Below are positions 1 through 8,608 of a stretch of DNA of 64,000 bases, in pieces. The position numbers were made by a program, and so were the translations under genes. The DNA is from Prevotella melaninogenica. GTDB lineage: Bacteria; Bacteroidota; Bacteroidia; Bacteroidales; Bacteroidaceae. Within the stretch, counting starts at the first letter, position 1. Each line of letters opens with the position of its first letter. The notes under the pieces were generated by a model, which did not search any database, was not told the DNA's origin, and saw only the letters and a list, made by a program, of their open reading frames with translations. The stretch spans positions 62,001 through 126,000 of the forward strand of contig NZ_AP018050.1 in assembly GCF_003609775.1 (NCBI RefSeq). Reading direction: 5' to 3'.

Positions 1-177
1 CATCTTCACAAAAAAAACATATATATGTTCAATGTCGGTTCTTACTTCATTACAAAAGAGCAATTACAAGGAAAAGTCGTAGATTTACAGCCCACATGGA
101 ACAGTAACGAAATGCATCCTGTCTACAGAAGCGGATTACCTCTTAGTGTACCTATTAAAATATTAAACTATGAGTAA
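1..177 (+). CDS. csm4: Csm4, type III-A CRISPR RAMP subunit (3' end only)
   Basis: An open frame enters from the left edge and ends at TAA 175-177, giving 58 C-terminal residues. The tail contains HPVYRSGLPLSVPIKI, which resembles the end of Csm4, the subunit that binds the crRNA 5' handle next to Cas10 in the Csm complex. The stop overlaps the csm5 start by 8 bases, the usual csm4-csm5 order. The N-terminal part, and presumably cas10/csm1, csm2, csm3 and cas6, lie outside the window. The name depends on context as much as on the short sequence. Confidence 0.75.
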   Translation, partial: HLHKKNIYMFNVGSYFITKEQLQGKVVDLQPTWNSNEMHPVYRSGLPLSVPIKILNYE

Positions 178-1282
178 AGTCAAAATAGATATCGTGAGCA
201 GAGTTCATATTGGTTCTGGTGAAATTCTGCAATATGGAAGTGATTTCATAGATTTCCAAGAAGGGGGTGATAATTATGTAGGTATTATATCTCCTCGAAA
301 AATAATGTCTCTGATAAAAAATGATACAAAAGCATTAGACGCTTGGATAGCAACTATTGAAAGAAAAAAATCTATCATTGACTTTATGAAGACCTATGCT
401 CCAAAAGCAATTACTGATGATTATTGCTTCAGAATTGATCATACGTATGAAACTCTTAAAGAAAATGACACCCTCCAAACTTTTATTCATAACGGTTTAG
501 GAGATCCCTACATCCCAGGGAGTTCTATCAAAGGTGCAATACGCACAGCTGTCCTATCCAATATTATCAATAAAAAAAATGAAGTGGAAAATCTTGTTAA
601 TCCTACAAGGATTAATGCAAAAGCTATAGAGCAGCACTTGTTAGGAGAAAATCCGAACAAAGATATATACCGTTTTCTCAAAATTGGAGATGCCGTTTTC
701 GGTAATAATTATGAAAATATTGTAAGATTATTTAGTATTAATGAACGGGAAACAAACAGCTACTGGGATACATCTAAAAGCCAGTTGGTTGAAACATTGA
801 TGCCCAAAGATTCATCTGTCTGCGAAATAAGACTTGATTTAAAAGCTTATGAATACGCAAAAAAATATGTCCAAGAGCTACCAGAATGTATGTCATCACT
901 CAATAAAATGTTCTCTACTATCAATCAACATACAAAGAGCTTATTAGCTCATGAAATAAAATATTGGCAAGACCATATTAATAATCCAAATGCTGAAAAC
1001 GTAGATAAATACATTAAAAACCTGGAAATCATTATGGAACAGATACAAAAATGCAAAGACCCAAGTAAGACCTCCTGTATCCTACGTTTAGGAGCAGGAT
1101 CAGGATGGCGATTCATTACTGGAGCATGGGCTGAAACATTTGAAAAATTCAACGAAAGTATTGTTCCTGTAGCACGTCCTCAAAATCAAAGATATAGTAA
1201 TTACAGCTTTCCTAAATCAAGAAGGCTTGATAGTTCCTGTAAACCTTTAGGTTTCATACGTATGACATTATTAGAGGATTAA
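170..1282 (+). CDS. csm5: Csm5, type III-A CRISPR RAMP subunit
   Basis: 370 aa RAMP-fold protein, normal for Csm5, the subunit capping the 3' end of crRNA in the Csm complex and involved in crRNA maturation. The N-terminus has the RAMP start (VKIDIVSRVHIGSGE) and residues near 116-123 carry PYIPGSSIKGAIRTA, the glycine-rich signature of Csm5. A second glycine-rich segment (LGAGSGWRF) lies near residue 310. It overlaps csm4 by 8 bases and is followed 3 bases later by the CARF nuclease, so translation is probably coupled. The family call is firm; the molecular role is taken from characterised Csm systems. Confidence 0.93.
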   Translation: MSKVKIDIVSRVHIGSGEILQYGSDFIDFQEGGDNYVGIISPRKIMSLIKNDTKALDAWIATIERKKSIIDFMKTYAPKAITDDYCFRIDHTYETLKENDTLQTFIHNGLGDPYIPGSSIKGAIRTAVLSNIINKKNEVENLVNPTRINAKAIEQHLLGENPNKDIYRFLKIGDAVFGNNYENIVRLFSINERETNSYWDTSKSQLVETLMPKDSSVCEIRLDLKAYEYAKKYVQELPECMSSLNKMFSTINQHTKSLLAHEIKYWQDHINNPNAENVDKYIKNLEIIMEQIQKCKDPSKTSCILRLGAGSGWRFITGAWAETFEKFNESIVPVARPQNQRYSNYSFPKSRRLDSSCKPLGFIRMTLLED

Positions 1283-1285
1283 GCA

Positions 1286-2407
1286 ATGAAAAAAAAGGTA
1301 CATATAGCGCTTGTCGGAGGTCAAACTATGCCTGTTATTCTCGGTATAAAAGAAAGTTTTCCTGACGAGGTCATACTTGTGCATTCTGAGAAAAGCGCAT
1401 CTGAAGCAAAACATATAGAGAACCTCTGTTCTGAAGAATGCAATCTACAAGAATTTCCACCTGTTGATTATGATACTATCAAAGTTTCTGTTAACAAACT
1501 ATTACACAAACTTACTGATGATGAGATAACAATCAACCTATCTGGTGGAACAAAGCCATGGGCTCTTTCATTTGCCTTACAAACACAAGGGATGAAGAAT
1601 GTTACATTGTTATACATCGATCAAAATAGTATATGCTACAACTATACCCAACAAAAGAAATGGACTTGTAAAGGCCTCAACATGGAAGAGTTAATGCAGT
1701 ACAATGGTCAACTTGCAAAGTCACATATCTTATTAGATGACTATACAGAAGATGATCTTGATATCTTACAGGCAATAAAAGCTATAAGGCAATATAACTT
1801 TAACGATTTTAATAGATTAACAACACCTGGAAAAGATGGACAAAAAAAAATAAACAATCAAAGTAAAGGAACACTTCAAACCTCCAATGGTTCATACATA
1901 GAATGGAACAAAAAAGAAAATTACATAACTCTATCACTGAGTGGCAAATATGGATTTAAAGAAAACACATTTGAGTCCCCACACATTATGCAGATTGTTT
2001 TCAACTCGGGCTGGTTTGAATATGACGTTGCACTGATGATTAGCAAATGGAAATATGCCAAAGAGATTTGGTTAAACACCATTTATCCATATAATAATAA
2101 GTATCCCAAAAATGAGATAGACATAATTGTCAATACAGGTTATAAACTTCTTATGATAGAGTGCAAGACCCAAATATATGACAACACAGATATTGATAAA
2201 TTCAACACAGCTGTGAAAAACTATGGTGGATTGGGATCTAAGGCACTCTTCATTACAGATGCAAAGATGAAACCAGAAGCTATAGAAAAATGTTCAGACA
2301 ATCATATTCTCTCATTTAGTATGAAAGACTTTGAAAATCGACAGTCAGCACAAGAATCATTATTCCAACTACTCGACAAAGAACTTTTTTATATAAATAC
2401 CAAATAG
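1286..2407 (+). CDS. Card1/Can2-like CARF-PD-(D/E)XK nuclease
   Basis: 373 aa, the usual length of Card1/Can2 (DUF1887). The N-terminal CARF domain begins VHIALVGGQTMPVILG and contains INLSGGTKPWALSFA, the nucleotide-binding loop. The C-terminal half holds a PD-(D/E)XK core with D279, E292 and K294 in NEIDIIVN...MIECK, matching the metal-binding triad of Card1. Members are activated by cyclic tetra-adenylate made by Cas10 and cut single-stranded RNA and DNA. It lies 3 bases after csm5 and 5 bases before the CARF-HEPN gene, so it is part of the effector operon. Activator and substrate are inferred from the family. Confidence 0.9.
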   Translation: MKKKVHIALVGGQTMPVILGIKESFPDEVILVHSEKSASEAKHIENLCSEECNLQEFPPVDYDTIKVSVNKLLHKLTDDEITINLSGGTKPWALSFALQTQGMKNVTLLYIDQNSICYNYTQQKKWTCKGLNMEELMQYNGQLAKSHILLDDYTEDDLDILQAIKAIRQYNFNDFNRLTTPGKDGQKKINNQSKGTLQTSNGSYIEWNKKENYITLSLSGKYGFKENTFESPHIMQIVFNSGWFEYDVALMISKWKYAKEIWLNTIYPYNNKYPKNEIDIIVNTGYKLLMIECKTQIYDNTDIDKFNTAVKNYGGLGSKALFITDAKMKPEAIEKCSDNHILSFSMKDFENRQSAQESLFQLLDKELFYINTK

Positions 2408-2412
2408 TAATA

Positions 2413-3744
2413 ATGGCACGAAAACTATTCATATCCGTTCTCGGGACGGGTCTATACGAAAAAAGTGTATACACACAAGGAGATTTTAAATCCAGTGAAA
2501 CAAGATTCATCCAACAGGCAACACTTGAGTTGATTGGATGTAAGGAAACTTGGACAGAAGAAGATAGGGTTTGCATCCTGCTCACAGACAAAGCGAAAGA
2601 ATTAAACTGGGAGGTATCATCACGCAAACATCCGCATACGAAGGAAGAAATAGCCTACGAGGGACTGAGCACTTTACTCCAGAAAATGGATTTACGTTCA
2701 CATATTATACCTGTATCAATCTGCGATGGGAAGAATGAGGACGAAATGTGGAAGATATTCCAAACTACATTTGAGCTAATACAGGATGGGGATGAACTTT
2801 ACTTCGACCTCACCCACAGTTTCCGCTATTTACCAATGCTCATTCTTGTTCTTAGCAATTATGCAAAGTTCTTAAAGAACATCCGCATAGCACATATTTC
2901 ATACGGCAACTATGAAGCACGTAACGAAGAGGGTTCCCCTATCGTAGATTTGCTACCGCTGACAGTTCTTCAAGACTGGACCTTTGCTGCTGCCGATTTC
3001 TTACACAATGGACGTAGCGAACAGCTGACACAACTAACCCAACAAGTGTTTAAGCCAATTCTGCGTAATACTTGTGGTCAAAATAAGGAAGCTAGCAATT
3101 TGGAATATTTCTCCAACTCTTTGCAGAGGATAACAAATAATCTTCAAATGTGTCGTGGACTTGAGATTACTCATAATGATAACATTGCTAAATTACAGAA
3201 GAACATCGAGAACCTCTCAAAAGAGATCATCATTCCTTTAATTCCTATAGTTAATAAAATAACGCAGTCCTTTACAAGGTTCTCTACAGATTCCAATATA
3301 CTCAACGGATTGCACGCAGCACAATGGTGCTACGATAATCAAATGTATCAACAAGCTATTACTATTCTACAAGAAACTGTTGTTACATATATCTGTCATA
3401 ACGAAAATCTTTCTATAACTGATAAGGACGCACGTAACCTTGTAAATACGGCTTTTTATGTTATAGGAAAAAGATGGCAAGAAAGAGAAAATCTTTGGAC
3501 ACTTCCAAAATACGGAGAAGGGAATGAAGCTCTTAATAAAGTGCGAGAACTCATCAAACTGCCAATTATGATAGCTTTATCAAACAGTTTTGAGAACGCA
3601 ACAGAAATCCGTAACGATTTCAATCATGCAGGCTTCCGTAAACAAGTATTTAGTCCTAAACAGCTTATTGAGAAAATCGAAAAGAGTATAAAAGACATAC
3701 ATGACATTATCATCAACGAAAATTATGTTCATCAACCTCTCTAA
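2413..3744 (+). CDS. csx1: Csx1-type CARF-HEPN ribonuclease (TM1812-like)
   Basis: 443 aa. The N-terminal CARF domain starts LFISVLGTGLYEKSVY and carries DLTHSFRYLPM at residues 132-142, characteristic of the Csx1/Csx2 (TM1812) group. The C-terminal HEPN domain has the RNase motif R-x4-H at R400-H405 (RNDFNH). Such proteins dimerise and degrade RNA non-specifically when cyclic oligoadenylate binds the CARF pocket, causing dormancy or abortive defence. It directly follows the Card1-like gene, so the locus has two different signal-activated nucleases. Its 3' end overlaps the next gene by 20 bases. Confidence 0.9.
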   Translation: MARKLFISVLGTGLYEKSVYTQGDFKSSETRFIQQATLELIGCKETWTEEDRVCILLTDKAKELNWEVSSRKHPHTKEEIAYEGLSTLLQKMDLRSHIIPVSICDGKNEDEMWKIFQTTFELIQDGDELYFDLTHSFRYLPMLILVLSNYAKFLKNIRIAHISYGNYEARNEEGSPIVDLLPLTVLQDWTFAAADFLHNGRSEQLTQLTQQVFKPILRNTCGQNKEASNLEYFSNSLQRITNNLQMCRGLEITHNDNIAKLQKNIENLSKEIIIPLIPIVNKITQSFTRFSTDSNILNGLHAAQWCYDNQMYQQAITILQETVVTYICHNENLSITDKDARNLVNTAFYVIGKRWQERENLWTLPKYGEGNEALNKVRELIKLPIMIALSNSFENATEIRNDFNHAGFRKQVFSPKQLIEKIEKSIKDIHDIIINENYVHQPL

Positions 3745-4081
3745 CCACCCTTTCGCGACCTGGTCTTCCTCGCAACTATCAGCTGCGAGGGAATATGGTG
3801 AACTGCAGGAAATTGCCTTTCCGAATATTGACCCGGAGCTTAGCAAAGTTTACGTACAAAAGGAGGCTGATGCCTGTGTAACGATGATACTGGAGACCTA
3901 CCCTACAGAAAACCTAACGGTGCACATTATGGGCGAACTTACTTTCTGCTACTATGCTGTCAGACTACTGAAGAAGGCGGGAATACGTTGTGTTGCATCT
4001 ACTACAGAACGAATTGTAGAGGAAACTGAAGACCATCGAAAACTTGTACGTTTCTCCTTTGTCCAGTTCAGAGAATATTAA
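3725..4081 (+). CDS. small type III CRISPR-associated protein, CARF-like; candidate ring nuclease
   Basis: 118 aa from ATG 3725. An upstream start at 3701 would add 8 residues encoded wholly inside csx1, so 3725 is preferred. It opens MFINLSNHPFATW and has a beta-alpha pattern with VHIMGELTFCYYAV and CVASTTERIVEE, ending FSFVQFREY. This resembles small Rossmann/CARF-like proteins of type III loci (Csx15, Csx16, Csx20 group), several proposed to degrade cyclic oligoadenylate. It overlaps csx1 by 20 bases, so production is tied to the effector. The ring-nuclease role is inference; an unrelated nucleotide-binding regulator is possible. No catalytic residue can be assigned from sequence alone. 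Confidence 0.6.
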   Translation: MFINLSNHPFATWSSSQLSAAREYGELQEIAFPNIDPELSKVYVQKEADACVTMILETYPTENLTVHIMGELTFCYYAVRLLKKAGIRCVASTTERIVEETEDHRKLVRFSFVQFREY

Positions 4082-4098
4082 TCATTGCTATCAAAGAA

Positions 4099-5544
4099 AT
4101 GACAAAAAAGAAAGACAAGCAGATAATTCTGACACCTTCCCAACAGCAGGCTTTCAATAAGTTGAAAGACTTTGTCAACGGTAGCAGTGCCAACACATTC
4201 ATCCTTACTGGATATGCTGGAACCGGAAAGACTACACTGATGAAGACACTCATTGAGTGGATAAACGAGCAGAACAAAGAATTCCAGCTGCTTGCCTCAA
4301 CGGGCAGAGCGGCAAAGATTCTCAGCAACAAGACAGAATGTGAGGCTAAGACAGTTCATAGTTGCATCTATACCTTTGCAGATTTCAATCAGGATATCGA
4401 AAAGGTCGTCAACCAAATTGACGACTCAAAAGGTATTGACGATACAGGACAGTTATTATTGCAATTTACATCAGCCTCAGCAAAGAATTCTGATTATGAG
4501 CGCAAAGTCTATATCATTGACGAAGCCTCTATGATTTCTGACCATCCTGACAAGAACCCCACCCAGGCTATCTTCGGGACAGGAAGGCTGCTGCACGACC
4601 TTATTAACTTTGACAACAAGGGGTGCTTTATCTTCGTTGGAGACGCCTGCCAGCTACCTCCTATCTCGCAAGACTTCTCGCCTGCGCTTGACAAAGAATA
4701 TCTGGAGGATGTTCACAGAATGACTATTGAACGTGCTACGCTCAATGAGATTGTACGTCAGCAGGATGGCAACGACATTGTCATCGCTGCCACACGTATG
4801 CGCACACTCTATCAGAATCCGCCTCAAGTAAAATGGGGAAAGTTTCCTTTCCGTGGTTATAAAGACATCAAGATACATCCTAACCAGCTATCAATAGTCA
4901 ATGCCTATATCAACAACGTAAAGCAGAATGGCTTTGAAGAAGCCACCCTTCTCTGTGGAAGCAATGCCGCCTGCAACATACTGACGAGTATCGTACGTCC
5001 TGCCCTCGGTTTCAATAAATCCTTACTTGAAGTGGGCGAACTCCTACTTATCACACAGAACAACAATACGACAAGACTCATGAATGGTGACCTCGTAAAG
5101 GTTATCTCCACAGAACGGCGCATAAGACGTGCAGGACTCACCTTCCTGCAAGTTGAAGTGGAAGAAATGGTTAGCAAGCAAACTTTCTCTCTGCTTCTCA
5201 TAGAAGACATCCTCTATGGTAATATGACCAACCTTACGCAAGAATCCCAAAAGGCTCTCTTCATCGACTTCTACCGACGAATGAAGGAGCAGCATATCAA
5301 ACCCAAGACTGATGCCTTCAAGACTGCTATGTTTAACGACCCTTACCTCAATGCCCTCCGAGCTGTCTATGGCTATGCCCTTACTTGTCACAAGGCACAA
5401 GGAGGAGAGTGGAAGGACGTGTATCTCGACATCCCCCGACGCCTCAGCCACTCTCCGAAGCGTTCAGTTTATCAATGGCTCTACACTGCTATGACACGCG
5501 CCAGTGATTGTCTACACGTAGCAGATGATTTCTTTATTGGTTGA
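4099..5544 (+). CDS. SF1 (RecD/Pif1-like) AAA helicase in the CRISPR locus
   Basis: 481 aa superfamily 1 helicase. Walker A is GYAGTGKT at residues 38-45 and Walker B is IIDEAS with D141-E142. FVGDACQLPPI supplies motif III, LNEIVRQQ a later motif, and the C-terminus has YALTCHKAQGGEW and YTAMTRA, the RecD/Pif1 UvrD-C type motifs V-VI. It is smaller than RecD2 or RecB-family enzymes and has no visible nuclease domain. It starts 17 bases after the CARF-like gene, on the same strand, and ends 264 bp before cas1. A role in DNA processing during spacer acquisition or interference is inference. Confidence 0.85.
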   Translation: MTKKKDKQIILTPSQQQAFNKLKDFVNGSSANTFILTGYAGTGKTTLMKTLIEWINEQNKEFQLLASTGRAAKILSNKTECEAKTVHSCIYTFADFNQDIEKVVNQIDDSKGIDDTGQLLLQFTSASAKNSDYERKVYIIDEASMISDHPDKNPTQAIFGTGRLLHDLINFDNKGCFIFVGDACQLPPISQDFSPALDKEYLEDVHRMTIERATLNEIVRQQDGNDIVIAATRMRTLYQNPPQVKWGKFPFRGYKDIKIHPNQLSIVNAYINNVKQNGFEEATLLCGSNAACNILTSIVRPALGFNKSLLEVGELLLITQNNNTTRLMNGDLVKVISTERRIRRAGLTFLQVEVEEMVSKQTFSLLLIEDILYGNMTNLTQESQKALFIDFYRRMKEQHIKPKTDAFKTAMFNDPYLNALRAVYGYALTCHKAQGGEWKDVYLDIPRRLSHSPKRSVYQWLYTAMTRASDCLHVADDFFIG

Positions 5545-5808
5545 GGACTTTTAATAAAGACCATCAAATAAGAGCTATTGCTCTCTGATAAAACGAGGAT
5601 GTACAGGACCTCCGCACCATTAGTGCGAACGCTCCGCACACAACGTGTTAAGCGTTAGCACCACGGGAAAAGGAGGCGAAAAAAATGAGAATCACCTTCC
5701 TTGTAACAAGATAAAGCATTCCTTCTGACGTCTTACCTAAAATAGGCAAGTTCTATCAGACATCAATAATAAAGAATAAAAATAAGATTTAAACACACAT
5801 CTAACTTT
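5545..5808. other. gap between effector and adaptation modules
   Basis: 264 bp with no convincing gene. A small inverted repeat (AGAGCTATTGCTCTCT) lies near 5570-5585. From about 5616 to 5670 there is a structured element that recurs at 38346-38400 (listed separately). The rest is AT-rich and leads into cas1. No clear Bacteroidetes promoter with both boxes was found for cas1, so cas1 may be read through from upstream or use a weak promoter. Confidence 0.6.
5616..5672. repeat. intergenic structured repeat, copy 1
   Basis: Contains GCAC-catta-GTGC and, just after it, AACGC...GCGTT arms around TCCGCACACAACGTGTTA. The order of short blocks (CACCATT-GTGC, TCCGCAC, GTGTTA) is shared with copy 2 near 38346. 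Both copies lie downstream of a plus-strand gene. Confidence 0.6.
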
Positions 5809-6786
5809 ATGGAATTAATACTCAACACATTTGGCGTTTCACTTAATCGTGACAATGAAGGTTTCGTTATCAATACATCTGAGGGTAAACAACGCATACC
5901 TGCTGTAGGCATAGATAGCATACAAATCAGCCGTGGTGCACAGATAACAAGTGATGCCGTGATGCTCGCCATAGAACACGAGATAGAAGTAATGTTCATG
6001 GACAAGACTGGAAAACCTATCGGACGTATATGGAGTCCTAAATATGGTAGTATTTCTACTATTCGTAAAGGGCAGTTGAACTTTATCTACTCTCACAATG
6101 CTGTAGACTGGATAAAGGAAGTCTTGCTCAAGAAGATAGAAAATCAACAGGCTCTGATGTTACTTTTCAACAATGATGACCATCCGGAAACAGATACAGA
6201 AAAAAACATAGCAAGATTAGAAGACTACCGCAACAAAATCCGTACACTTGATGGCGACATTGTTAATGATATAGCTCCTATGTTACGTGGATGGGAGGGA
6301 CAAGCCTCACGCATATATTTCAGCACTATAAATGCATTCCTTCCGGAGCAGTTTCGCTTCAATATCCGCTCACAACATCCTGCGCTCGACATCACAAATG
6401 CGTTCCTCAATTATGGTTATGGTATCCTCTACGGCCGCATTGAGGGAGCGCTTATTAAAGCAGGAGTTGACCCATACATTGGTGTTCTACACCGTGACGA
6501 CTACAATCGTCCCGTTCTTGTCTATGATATCATCGAGATGTACCGTATCTGGGTAGATTATGTTGTCTATACACTTCTTGCACAAAATGTTATTACAGAG
6601 GAGTTTTATTCTGTTCGTGAAGATGGCTCTTACTGGCTTGAAGCCCTTGGACGTCGTGTACTCATACAATCACTCAACGACTACATGGACGAGGTGGTAA
6701 CCGTAAAAGGAGTAACAAGGTCTCGTTTGACTATACTCTCACTCTATGCACAATCCCTTGCCCAAAAATTTAAAGAGGAAATGTAA
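5809..6786 (+). CDS. cas1: Cas1 integrase
   Basis: 325 aa, normal for stand-alone Cas1, the metal-dependent DNA integrase that inserts spacers with Cas2. The N-terminal beta domain (residues 1 to about 80) is followed by the helical catalytic domain. Expected ligands are visible: E163 in RGWEGQASR, H228 in GVLHRDDYNRP, and acidic residues D240/E243 in VYDIIEM. No reverse transcriptase or other fused domain is present. It is followed 76 bp later by the primase-polymerase and then cas2, forming a three-gene adaptation module beside the array. Confidence 0.95.
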   Translation: MELILNTFGVSLNRDNEGFVINTSEGKQRIPAVGIDSIQISRGAQITSDAVMLAIEHEIEVMFMDKTGKPIGRIWSPKYGSISTIRKGQLNFIYSHNAVDWIKEVLLKKIENQQALMLLFNNDDHPETDTEKNIARLEDYRNKIRTLDGDIVNDIAPMLRGWEGQASRIYFSTINAFLPEQFRFNIRSQHPALDITNAFLNYGYGILYGRIEGALIKAGVDPYIGVLHRDDYNRPVLVYDIIEMYRIWVDYVVYTLLAQNVITEEFYSVREDGSYWLEALGRRVLIQSLNDYMDEVVTVKGVTRSRLTILSLYAQSLAQKFKEEM

Positions 6787-6862
6787 AGAATTAACGAGGA
6801 GAAAACTGAAAACAGTTTAGTCTCCTAACCCTAATACATTAATACTTTCACCTGAGAACACT

Positions 6863-7879
6863 ATGCTACTATTCGGAACAAACATACAATCTGCAGCTGA
6901 CGAATTAAAGAAGGTACAGGAAGAGTATCTTTATAATAGCCTCCGTAACCCTAAACACACTATTGCTGCAACAATCCAGCAACTACGTATAGTTTACAGC
7001 ATGGATGCTAAAGCCTATGCGCAGTTAAAAAGAAGACTGCCATATTTTGTTTGTGGACAATTTAACCCACCTTTCCGCAGAAAGGAGAACTTCGCTTACA
7101 CAGAAAGTTTTATTCTGGACTTTGACCATCTATCATCTAAACAACTTTCAATGAAAACTATACGTGATAATATAGTGAAAGATGAACAAGTCATGATGTG
7201 TTTTACGTCACCAAGTGAGGATGGCCTGAAAGTTATGTTTCGGCTTAAAGAACGATGCTATGATGCTGGATTATATTCTATTTTTTACAAGGCCTTTGCT
7301 GCAACTTTTGCCATGCGACATAATTTGACCCAAGTAACTGATAGTAAGACCTCAGATGTTGCACGTGCATGTTTTATCAGCATAGACCCAAATGCTTATT
7401 TCAATCCAAATTCAATACCTGTTGATATTAAAGCTTATCTTGACGAATCAAATCCAGACTTGCTCTTCAAAATAAAACACGAACAAGACGAACATGACAA
7501 AGTTATTAAGAAGAGTGACGACAAACAGGCTCCTTCACCAAAAGATCCTGACAAAGATATATTAACACGTATTCGACAGCAACTTAATCCAAAGGCACAA
7601 CTGCCAGTAGAACAACATCCAGCCTATGTACCAGAACGGCTCAACGAAATAATTGCTGAACTAAAACTCTTTATAGAAGAAACAGGACTACAAGTAACAG
7701 AGATTATTAATATACAATATGCTAAGAAAATACGAGCACGATTAGGACAAAAGGAAGCCGAGGTAAACCTATTTTATGGTAAACGCGGATTCAGCGTCGT
7801 CATATCTCCCAGACTTGGAACAAATGAAGAACTGAACGAACTACTTGCAGATTTAATTAAAGCTTTTCTACAAAAGTAA
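6863..7879 (+). CDS. CRISPR-associated primase-polymerase (BT4734/VirE-N AEP fold)
   Basis: 338 aa. Residues about 75-165 look like the BT4734-like/VirE N-terminal domain of the archaeo-eukaryotic primase superfamily. FILDFDHL supplies the metal-binding acidic pair, FTSPSEDGLKVMFRL the nucleotide-binding segment, and VTDSKTSDVARACFIS the third motif. The C-terminal third is helical and charged with no domain I recognise. Its position between cas1 and cas2 matches the reported CAPP proteins, which prime and extend DNA and are proposed to act in adaptation. Activity here is not shown; the position makes an adaptation role much more likely than a mobile-element origin. Confidence 0.85.
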   Translation: MLLFGTNIQSAADELKKVQEEYLYNSLRNPKHTIAATIQQLRIVYSMDAKAYAQLKRRLPYFVCGQFNPPFRRKENFAYTESFILDFDHLSSKQLSMKTIRDNIVKDEQVMMCFTSPSEDGLKVMFRLKERCYDAGLYSIFYKAFAATFAMRHNLTQVTDSKTSDVARACFISIDPNAYFNPNSIPVDIKAYLDESNPDLLFKIKHEQDEHDKVIKKSDDKQAPSPKDPDKDILTRIRQQLNPKAQLPVEQHPAYVPERLNEIIAELKLFIEETGLQVTEIINIQYAKKIRARLGQKEAEVNLFYGKRGFSVVISPRLGTNEELNELLADLIKAFLQK

Positions 7880-7934
7880 GAAGACAAAACAAGTCTAAAT
7901 TCTTGATAGCTTTACACAAATATAAAAACCAAAA

Positions 7935-8405
7935 ATGAGAAAACCTATTCCATACATAGAAATTCTACGAAAACTTTCGAGAGCTGGTGTACAGAACTCA
8001 CCTCCCATCAATCGACAGACAGGTGATTTTAGTAACATGCAGACACTACAAGAACGTGTGGACTTTCTTATGGGAGTAGTAAACAAGCCCAAACGGCCAG
8101 CTACCAATATACTATTCTTCGTTATGTATGATATAGAAAGCGACAAGGTGCGCTATCATATTGCAAAATATCTGGAACGCAAAGGATGTACTCGCATACA
8201 GCGTTCTATCTTCCTTGCCGACCTCAATAAGAAAGTCTATGACTTAATCAAAAGCGACCTTGAAGAAGTACAGTCGCTCTATGACAATCATGACAGCATC
8301 ATCGTATGCCCCGTCTCCACTGATCAATTACAAGCAATGAAAATTATCGGTGAAGATATAAGTATAGACATTATAACTCGTTCGCGTAACACATTATTCT
8401 TCTAA
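7935..8405 (+). CDS. cas2: Cas2 with N-terminal extension
   Basis: 156 aa; the Cas2 ferredoxin-like core starts near residue 59 (NILFFVMYDIESDKVRYHIAKYL is its first strand and helix). The conserved aspartate is in MYDI and RIQRSIFLAD follows. Cas2 bridges two Cas1 dimers in the integration complex. Ordinary Cas2 is about 90-100 aa, so the first 58 residues are extra; they include a short helix (TLQERVDFLMGVVNKPKRP). Internal methionines at about residues 35 and 46 could be alternative starts but would still leave an extension. It is the last gene before the array. Confidence 0.92.
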   Translation: MRKPIPYIEILRKLSRAGVQNSPPINRQTGDFSNMQTLQERVDFLMGVVNKPKRPATNILFFVMYDIESDKVRYHIAKYLERKGCTRIQRSIFLADLNKKVYDLIKSDLEEVQSLYDNHDSIIVCPVSTDQLQAMKIIGEDISIDIITRSRNTLFF

Positions 8406-8478
8406 GAGATAGAACTAACAAAACTCTTTTAGCAAAAGAGAATACATTATTTCCTAAAGAATATTTAACGCAGTGATC

Positions 8479-8608
8479 TTTGACATCTTAAAAATTATTT
8501 GTAACTTTGCACCCGCAAATAAATGGGTTAATTTATGTTAATAAAAGCGTTTCTAAAAGCTTGAACATACCCCAAATACTCGTACACAAAGGAACATAAG
8601 TCTTTGCT
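8479..8608 (+). promoter_or_regulatory. CRISPR leader with promoter
   Basis: TTTG at 8479-8482 and TAACTTTG at 8502-8509, 19 nt apart, match the Bacteroidetes primary sigma consensus. Transcription should begin about 8516, leaving some 90 AT-rich bases before the first repeat. Its direction agrees with the degenerate 3' end of the last repeat, fixing the array as plus-strand. Confidence 0.8.
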
